A stretch of DNA of 64,000 bases from Limnomonas spitsbergensis (taxonomy: Eukaryota > Chlorophyta > Chlorophyceae > Chlamydomonadales). The stretch lies in assembly GCA_037349105.1 (NCBI GenBank), contig JAYJMM010000124.1, positions 8,912,001 to 8,976,000 of the forward strand. Reading direction: 5' to 3'. A model generated the notes under the pieces. The model was not told where the DNA came from and ran no database searches. It worked only from the letters and a program-made list of their open reading frames with translations. Positions 56,085-64,000 of this stretch are shown in pieces. A program made the translations under genes and the position numbers. How positions within the stretch are numbered: position 1 is the first letter of the stretch; every line of letters starts with the position of its first letter.

Positions 56085-58064
56085 CGGGCTTTCAAGTATG
56101 GAGCGTTGAGACAGGGAGTGGGCAGAGGTGCTCTGGTGTCATGTCGTTTTTGTGTGGCAGTGACGACCATCGGATGGGCTACTGCCGCAATGATCATACA
56201 GCAACCGCCAGCCCCTGCGTGCCCGACCCTCCTCAAAGATGTGTGCCAGAGGCATTCTAAACCGCTGCAGTCATCTGTTTTACAATAGCACACCCTCAGC
56301 TCTCAACCTTATTACTGCGACCAAGGTTCACCCCTTCCTCCCTGCCTTCCTCCTCCCCTATCTGCCTCAGGCCCTCTGCCCTTCTCACACCACTGCACTC
56401 AGCATCCATTGTCTGATGGCCTAGCTGTTTTTTTCGTGGATTGGTTTTTCCACCTCTTAGGAAGCAACTTTCGCTTGTTTGATCTCCACGGGGAGAAAGC
56501 TCGAATAGTTGAGTTTCCCTTGAACCGCACAGACCCCTTCTGGCAGCCCTGATGCAGCCACACATCAAGCCTTGCAGCTTACAGCCATATATTCATAGAC
56601 AAACAATTTATGACCAACGGTGAGACACATGTTACCGTATGGTAGTGAACACATTATATGTACATACAAAATGGCACAAACGTGTATCAGGGAGGATCTT
56701 TTATGAACACCGTTTCGTCGCCTCTCTTCGTCGAGTCTCGAAATTTGTATGAACTGTTTCAGACTTTGATTTTCGCCTCTGAGCTCTTGCGGCGTTGTAA
56801 GGACGCCTCACCTCTAGCTGGCTGTGTAAGGTGCCCATCAGGAGATATGTGGTCATTCTCTTCTCTAGAGGGAGGGTAGGTGGGTGGCAGCACACGCATT
56901 AAATCCCTAAATTAGAGGCCACCCCATCATGGAGGTACGGGACAGGCCTGGCTTTGAGGCACCAAGGTTGAGGCATGGGGCAAACATGACTTTTAAGGAT
57001 GAATTGCTGTCGACCATGTGCATACTCGAATTTAAATTAGTGGTCCCAAATGTCTGCCAAATACCAGTAGACATCTAATGAGTTCCATCAATGCATGGCT
57101 TACATCACGTTAGGGGACACAAACATCGACCACTCCCGAGACTGCAAGCACAACAACGGGCCTGCGGTTGTGCCTGTGTCCACCCGGCCCCGATTGCTCC
57201 TAGGGAAGACCTCCATCTTAACCACACAATGTGGGGAGCACCCTTTCAGTTCAGAGCAACGGTAATGCCTCAGTATGGGTGAATTGATTGCAACAACGTG
57301 TCCACAAGTTACAATTTACCTGGACCTGTCAGACAGCCAAGTAGTCAGCCAGCAAGATTCAATGGTGTTTCACGAACACCTGGTAATTATCAACGGTGGG
57401 TTATTACAGCATGGAGATTTGTAATTTTTCAAATCATTGTCAGTCTGACGAGCAAGGAGACGCAAACGACGTCAAGCCTAGGTACATCCCCCATGGACCT
57501 TGACAAATTTCGAATCAGGTAGGGCCTTCAAGTTAATTCTTTGAGGCTGCGAGGAGACTCAAGACGGAATAAAATACGTTTGATAGCAGATGCCCTTGCC
57601 TCCTCACTACCTGTATTGGTACTGGCCACAAAATGAAGCCAGGAGCCAGATAGACGATGCCTCCAGATCAGAGTCCAGAGGAAAATCTCAATCTAGACAT
57701 CAAATCAGATCCAGATCTCAGGTACACATTCACACTCCACAGAACGCCCAAAGGCGCTTACTGGAGCCCCATCCGGTCTGGATAGACGGCCTACCCACCC
57801 ACTGACCATAGTAGACAGCTGTAACAATCCTAATAATCTTCAGGACAGAAACTAACTAACTACATCTGGATCCTTTGGTCTAAATGGTAAAAAGGCTACA
57901 GCAGCGTGCCATTGCATGCCACTTACCATGCCGACATTATCCTTTAAAGGAATAACATAACGATAGGTGGCCATGATGGGAGAGCACCAGCATCAGTAAC
58001 AACATCTGAGACATGAAATCAGTCTATATATACGGTATGCACGCTGCATGAGTGCGTTGGGTCC
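56085..58064. other. Intergenic between convergent kinase and EME1 genes
   Basis: No supported gene. AGATC-rich short repeats occur around 57640-57720. The EME1 3' end lies at the right border, without a recognisable TGTAA on the minus strand nearby. Confidence 0.5.
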
Positions 58065-61000
58065 TCAGCCCTTTCCCTTCTTGCCAGGCCCCCCGGAGAG
58101 GTCCACTCGGTCAACCCTCTCCTCCGGGTCCTTCCGAGCCAGCAGGTTGAAAACCGCCGTGGAGGACAAGACGCCCAGCGTCCGCCAGTCCCCACTGATC
58201 TTTGAGCCCACCAGCAACTCCTTGCGCTGACGGTCCGTGAGAGCGGGGTTGGCGTATGCGTCCATCAGACCGCCCAGGCTGCCCCACCTCGCCGCCACTG
58301 TGGCTGCCTTGTCCTGAGGGGTGCGGAGAGGCATGATTTCAACGAACGACTGTGTGCTCTCCTATCGTCCCCTTCAAGGCAGCAGCTCTTCCAGTCCCTC
58401 TCACTTTCAGCAAAAGGATGACTACTACCCGTCCTGCCCCTTTAGCCCCTTTGTTCCCCGTACCTTATCTAGGAGGCAGTTCTGCATGAGCGCGCGCGCA
58501 AAGGTGCGCGTGCTCTCCTCGTACCCGCCCTTGGGTAGCAGCGCCTCCAGCCCCTCGCCCTTGCGGCAGAAGGAGGACAGGTAGCCCTCATGGCCCCTTT
58601 TCTGCAGGTCGCGGGCAATGACGCGCGTCTGGTCTGCAATGAAGAGCGCGAGGTGGGCCTCGTCCTTGAGATCTGCGCGAAGGCTGGGCAACACATCGCA
58701 GGGTTCACAGGTTATTTTAATTCCAGATTGGGCGTAGATCCAGATCTACTTGCCGGTGGGCATCGCCCTCTAGATCGGTGTGACAGCTGAGCAGCAGTGC
58801 GCAGGGTGAACACATTGTTCGGATTTAAGATCAGATCCAGATCACTTAGCAGCTGGGCCTCTTCCTTCAGATCAGTGCAGAGCGCAGTGTTTACGGGCTA
58901 TTTAGGTACAGATCTGATCCAATTAGGATCTAGATCTAGTTGCAGATATACGATTGAAAAGGGGATGCTTTGCTGCTGGGCGTTGCCTGTTTTCCTGCTT
59001 CTCTGGCAGGTCAGCCTTCTTCCAGCTACATGCTAACGCGCTAAGGCCTGGTGAGGATGGCTGCATTCATGCTGTGACACGGGCACATATGTTTTAAGCT
59101 GCTCACACAACGAATTGGGTTCCAGGCAACCTTGCTGAAAGGAAGGGGTCAAGAACGCAACACATCTAGGCCGGTTATGTGTATAGGAGAGGGGTGGGAC
59201 AGCCACTAGGATCTACCCACGTCTTGCGGCAGTTGAGGGCACTGCATAGCTTGACCCCACACTCACTGCAGGGCTGATGTGGTTGGGCACATGTGCAGAT
59301 CCATTAAGAGGTCATTCACGACGTTGGCGTTGAATCCCTGGAGCAGGTGGGGGAGCGGGGTGGAATGGGAAGTGATGTACAGGATGCAAGGATTAGTTTA
59401 AAATAAGCATATCTGTACAAATCTTTCATTGCACAGCAGAATCCAGAGTTAATGGTTTACGCCTAAGAGCTAAGGTTTAGGATGAAGGTTTGGTATTTTC
59501 CGCACCCTTGACAGTCCCCAACTTTCACACTCGTGGCTAGTCACAATCGTGACAGTCCACACATGGTCATTGCGATCCACAGGTGCGACAGTCCACACTT
59601 TTTTTAGTCCACACTCTGACATTGCGCTCACCGCATTCTGTTTCTGCTTTCGAGCGAGGTAATTATCAAGCCCGTAGGTAGCAACCTGTAGCAGGCAATC
59701 AGCAGTGCAGGGCCTGTGGGAAAAGATCCGGGTCATGCTGCGAGATTAGCATTGGCGATATGCACAGTCTACTGCGACTAGGGCCTGCGGGAAACAAGCG
59801 GGCTATCACGGGGTGCCGGGTGTATGGCCTGCTGTGTATGATGTGGCATGGAGATCAGGGCCCATGGGACATAACAAGAATATTTCAGGAGGTGCAAGGC
59901 ATACGGTATGGATATGCACTTGGCATGCCATTGTGACCCCAAGCATGAATCCATGCACTGTCGAGTGGGGCCTGTGATGCTCACTCTTCAGAGCATAGCG
60001 ACGGGTGGCGATATGCCTACCCTGACACTCCAAATGTGGAATTGGTGACAGCGTCAACCTCGCCCCATCACCACGCAGCAACATAACAGCCTAGTAGGCC
60101 GCTCCACCTCCACACTCCCACACTTGTCAGGTGAGGCCGGTAAAACCGATCAAATACAGTTACAACTTGTAGGAGACAAAGCATTTTGCCTTGTTTCACC
60201 CACCAACATGTAGACAGAGTCTGCGTGGCGTCTGTTGATGGCCCTGCCTCCTTACCTGCAGGGTGCAGTCCGGGTGGTGTCGCGTGGCTTCCCGCACCAG
60301 CCCTCCGAGCCGGTCTGCCACAATCTAGGAGGCAGGGGAGGAGGCAGGGGACACAGGTTAATGGACTTGATCCCTGTTGTTCCCTTTTCAAAACAGTTAC
60401 TGTACACTGCCTGTGGAGGCAACAAACAGCAAGTTCGGAAAGGCAGGGTAGGAGAAGAGGCAAAATGTTTGTTCCATTTCAGAAATGGTTACTCGGCACA
60501 GCCCCTGGAGCCAGTCAGCCACCCCCTAGGAAGGCAAGGAGAAGGGGAGCTGAGATTGTTGATTCTCCAGAATTGTCACCCGACGGTACATTGCCCCTGG
60601 AGGCGATCCGTCACAACCAGGAAGGGAGGGGAGCAGGGAAGCGTTGGTTGCTCCCACTGAACAATGTCTCTGTGCAGAGCCTTTGGCCTCGAGTCAGTCA
60701 GTCTTAACCTAAAAGGAAGGAGAGGGGAGCACGGTTTGTTGAATGTTCAAAACGGTTACGGTGCACTGCCCCTGAAGCTGATCAGCCACAACCTAGGAGA
60801 GAAGGGGGAAAGGTGCATAGTCTGTAACATTTTCAACTTAGTAACATAGTTGTCACCAAGCCGGTCAGCCACGACCCAGGCAGAGGGGGAGCACAGCATG
60901 TTCCCTTTGAAGAGCGTTACTGCGTCCAGCCCCGGCAGCTTGTTCGCCACACCCTAGAGGGAGCACACAGGCTGAGGGGAACGGACTTTGTTTCATTTCC

Positions 61001-63206
61001 AAAATGGTGACCATTATCAGCCTTCGGAGATGACCAGCCACAACCCAGGGAGGAGGAGGAAGCAAACACAGGTAGTCTGTGGGTATTACTGTATTCAGCC
61101 CTTGGGGTCCGTCAGCTTTTAAATGCCAGGACGAGGGGGGGAAGGAAGGGAGCACAGCTGGCTATTTTTTTATTACTTTGCTTCCTTATTTATTGCTTAG
61201 AGTATATTTAGCCACAACCTAGGAGTGAGGGAAGGAGGGGGACACAGTTTTTGTATTTCCAAACCGATTTGTATACAGCCCTGCAGTATATTCTGTCAGC
61301 CACGGCCTACTAGGGGGAGATGGGGGGGAGTACCAGAAGCCCCCTTTTTAGACTGTTACTGGTTCCATTAGGCCTCCTTCACGGGATCTATAAGCTGGGA
61401 CAGTATGAAGTCTACAGGAACAGCATTAAGGCTCTAGACACGGCACACACGAAAATCACGAATCAAGGAGTCCCCTGGGCCCAGCAGCGATAACACACAG
61501 CAGAGAAGACGACCAGAGGTTACATCCGCGTCTGCCCTGAATCTCTACTAAGCCTGTCAATCCTGACTAAAACCTGGGGGGATACCTTCTGCCCTGGGAC
61601 CCTGCTTCAGCTGCCCAACCCTCGTTGGTAACAGAAGGTCAGGGTCCCCATCAGCTGCGCTGCTCCCTGGACTGACATGACCCAAGGGGGCCAGGCAGAC
61701 AGATTTCGTCCTTATCTTATTTGGACATCTGCACACTCACCTGATCCACCAGCTCCTCTGGGCTGAGCACCACCAGCACCAGGGGCACGGGGACCTCAAC
61801 ATCCCCAGAAGCGGCCTCTCGATGACGAGCCAGAGCCTCCTGAGATGTACATTACATTGTCAAGGTTTCATATTTATGAACGGCCCAATGGGCACAAGAG
61901 CACACATAGGATTTAGAAATGGAAGTCAACACAGGTAGATACGAATGGCAATGGAAGTCACACCGGAAAGAAAGGAACGGAAATGTCAAATCAGGTCTAC
62001 AAGAGAGAAATACAAGTCTGATCCTTGAGGGGTCCAGAGTTCAGGCTACGTCATGTGGGGGGATGGCTTCAAGCCGGACACCCCGTACTATGGTGCATAT
62101 TGGTCATATTTGTACGCGAGGTGTCTTCAGGCGAAATCTTGAAACTGGTACGGGAAATAGCGTGTTCTTGCAGACCAGCACCATTGATGTGAAGCCCTGC
62201 AACCCAAGCCAGCAGGAGGCAAATCTATCAATCAATTAATCACTACCAGGAAATCAAACAAATACTCAGCCCCTCCCTTACGGTTTACGATCTGGGATCT
62301 AAGAACCCTGAACATAAAACACAGTCTTTTAGGCGAACACGCATGCACCCTGCTGAATCTCCTATAGCAGGCCAAACAAAAGCCCTCAGCATCTACCTTC
62401 AAGTTGATGATCAGGTTGGCTCCAACCCTTGACCCTAAAACCTTAATACACCACCCACCTCCACCCCTGCCCCCTGCTGGCTACTTCTATCACCCACCTC
62501 TGCCCTGCCGGCATGGCTTTTCTCAAGCCCGCCCAGCCCTTCTGCATTGCCCTTTTCCAACACACGCAGGCACTAGTCTCTAGCTCCCAAACAATGAACC
62601 CCAAACAGCTTATTGAGGGCCAGCCAGTAGCACCCACCTCTGCCCCTCCTCCCTGGCTGTTCTCCAGCACACTCGCCGCCTCCCCCGGCATCGACCTTGT
62701 CCAACGCACGCAGGCCACGCGGCTCATCGGCAGCGGAGGGTTCACGGGCACCTCGCACACGCGGGGTTGTGAGGCTGTACCTGCTGCAGCGGCAGCGCCC
62801 CCTGAGGCCACCGTCTGGAACCAGGTGTCGACAGCCTTCAGGGCAGCGCAGTACCAGGGCGTGGTGGCGGCAGCGGCGCTGAACTTCACGCGGATGCGCT
62901 TCTCCCCGTCCGTCCCTTTGAGGGCCCTGGTGGGTGTCAGCAGGAGAGGAGGTCGGGTGAGAGGGAGCCGAGAGATGTTGATTGAATGGTTTCCTAAGCC
63001 ACCTTTGCAGGGCGGCCGGGAGGTCATTTAAATATGGACCTGCAATTCTGCACAAGCGAGACATGTCACCAGGGATGCAGGCCTGGGTTTGGCTCAGGAC
63101 ACTCGTACCTGGTGATCTCCTTCTGCGCGTTCTTGGCCCGCTTTTCCTGCTGCACGGCCATGGACTTGAGCACCCTGTCCTCTTCTTTTTTTAACCGCTT
63201 CTCTTC
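58065..63206 (-). CDS. EME1: EME1/MMS4-like subunit of the MUS81 junction endonuclease (5' part beyond what I can trace)
   Basis: Exons in transcribed order: 63109-63206, 62638-62926, 61741-61839, 60256-60324, 59632-59685, 59267-59337, 58464-58683, 58065-58313. All phases agree and give about 383 residues. Order of motifs: a charged helix (EEKRLKKEEDRVLK ... EKRAKNAQKE) as precedes the ERCC4 domain in EME1; an ERCC4-like part with VPLVLVVLSPEELVDQ; VATYGLDNYLARKQKQ, matching the EME1 V..D.EKY motif; LLMDLHM; then a helix-hairpin end DKAATVAARWGSLGGLMDAY ... LLVGSK ... LGVLSSTAVFNLL. The protein pairs with MUS81 to cut branched DNA at stalled forks and recombination intermediates; this subunit lacks the catalytic motif in known members. 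N-terminal exons were not found between 63207 and 64000 and may lie outside. Intron 3 carries an array of decayed exon copies. Confidence 0.75.
58652..58925 (-). repeat. Tandem copies around an EME1 acceptor (exon 58464-58683)
   Basis: GGGCCTCGTCCTTGAGATCTGCGCGAAGG (58655 on, + strand) recurs as GGGCCTCTTCCTTCAGATCAG...GAGCGCAG at 58855 on. GCAGGGT(T/G)..CACA...CCAGAT segments are also repeated at 58708 and 58801. The copies include the acceptor and lie in the intron. Confidence 0.6.
60246..61330 (-). repeat. Array of about 11-12 decayed copies of an EME1 exon start
   Basis: Units of about 80-105 bp, each with (on the + strand) GTCAGCCACAACCTAGG followed by a purine-rich stretch and an AA..GGTTACTG-type block. 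Recognisable unit markers lie near 60313, 60511, 60606, 60695, 60783, 60863, 60943, 61028, 61108, 61212 and 61297. On the minus strand the unit is the acceptor CCTAG plus the start of exon 60256-60324 (IVADRLGG). Only the copy at 60324 is in frame with both neighbours; the others read as broken versions such as VVADRLGD or VANKLPGL. Confidence 0.8.
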
Positions 63207-64000
63207 CTGCGCCACACAAGACAGCATGCACCTCACGATCACCCAATCTGAACTTAAGCCAAAGACTTATGACCCTGTTCCCCTTCTATCCGAGCTGCGC
63301 TGCCCCTCCTGTAAGGAATATATCAATATTACCGGTATGCCATGAGGCGTGAATGCAGGCAGCCACCCGTTCGGTCCTGGCTTTATCTCGGTCCTTCCTA
63401 GGAAAGCAGTGCCCCTCCTCCCCCTTGAGCAGCAATATCCCTGTAACCCAGTTGTTCATGGAACAGAAATGCCCCATTTCTTAAGGACACATAAATACAG
63501 TAAATACTCCGCTCCGACATGGAAGACATGGAAGGCAACTAGCCCTCTTTGACCAGGGGGCCTGTATAGAGCAGTATCAACAATATTACAACAACACTCA
63601 TTTGCCAGGGCTGCAACAGTTACAGCCTGGCGACTGTCAGGAGTTGTAAAGGGATGCATGTGACCTTTTATGCACGTGACCCTCATTTTTATTTTGAAGT
63701 CAATGCTTTCTGTATCCCCCTGCTTGCTCTATAGGATCTTTTTGAACATAGGTGATAGCGTCCACAGCTGCAGTTCTACGGCATGCAGAGGCTCTGTCCC
63801 TCCCCACCTGGCATCTGCTAGGACTCTGGGAGGTGTGTTCGTCAACTGGCAGACGATTGCAGGCGCTGAGCATCTACCAACATTCTGATGGCATATGTTG
63901 GGCACCTGCCAGCACAGAGGCGCCAAATACGCACATCGCTTTGACCTGCTACTTTGCACTGTTACTCTGTTAGCAGCCGCAAGGGGATACAGATGGAGCA
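63207..64000. other. Right edge, presumed EME1 intron or 5' region
   Basis: The exon ending at 63206 begins after a good acceptor, so an upstream exon must exist. I could not find one with a matching phase-0 donor here. A TACCGGTA palindrome lies at 63330-63337. Confidence 0.4.

Noticed and set aside
60186..60707. 173-codon plus-strand frame
   Set aside because: It runs across the decayed EME1 exon array on the opposite strand and shows only the repeated units.
60897..60960. VANKLPGLDAVTLFK as an additional EME1 exon
   Set aside because: It is one of the array copies of the exon at 60324, and the phases already close perfectly between 61741 and 60324 without it.

Overview
The window reads as a nuclear genome segment of a green alga, most likely a chlamydomonad or volvocalean relative. 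Supporting this are intron-dense genes with GT..AG introns and GTGAGT/GTGCGT-type donors, cell-wall-type secreted glycoproteins (a fasciclin-domain protein with an algal-type Cys insert and an extensin-like Hyp-rich protein), a lumenal chloroplast cyclophilin, an Aurora-like kinase, and a non-LTR retrotransposon with the RNase H plus restriction-like endonuclease layout known from algal Dualen/RandI elements. A three-exon DUF3494 ice-binding protein gene suggests a cold-adapted lineage; that last step is inference. Exons below were assembled by hand from reading frame, splice consensus and intron phase. Unless stated otherwise, all phases agree.

Layout. 1-4000: no gene; a foldback element at the left edge and dispersed copies of a short repeat. 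4009-6921 (-): ice-binding protein gene whose first intron carries a 5'-truncated LINE (5190-6459) between 59-bp direct repeats. 9340-15727: a retroelement-like block with two long gag/protease ORFs offset by one frame, and no reverse transcriptase. 17350-19622: a Harbinger-like DNA transposon (17-bp perfect inverted ends, TAA target duplication) containing a second inverted-repeat unit and a gene for a KEQ-repeat protein. 19908-25683 (+): Hyp-rich glycoprotein. 28478-34266 (-): secreted lamin-tail-like plus fasciclin protein. 35022-41777 (+): coiled-coil protein. 43286-47455 (+): thylakoid-lumen cyclophilin. 49304-56002 (+): Aurora-like kinase. 58065-63206 and probably beyond the right edge (-): EME1/MMS4, the partner subunit of the MUS81 junction endonuclease.

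The most unusual signal is shared by at least five of the six multi-exon genes on the right. Exon-intron junctions, meaning an exon end plus splice site plus adjoining intron, are tandemly duplicated, and decayed copies lie in the neighbouring intron 85-200 bp away. The extreme case is in EME1, where about 11-12 copies of one exon start fill 1.1 kb of intron. The pattern suggests that local tandem duplication across splice sites is a major route of intron growth here. The genes themselves do not form one pathway: two are extracellular-matrix type, one is plastidial, one is a cell-cycle or flagellar-type kinase, and one is a DNA-repair gene.
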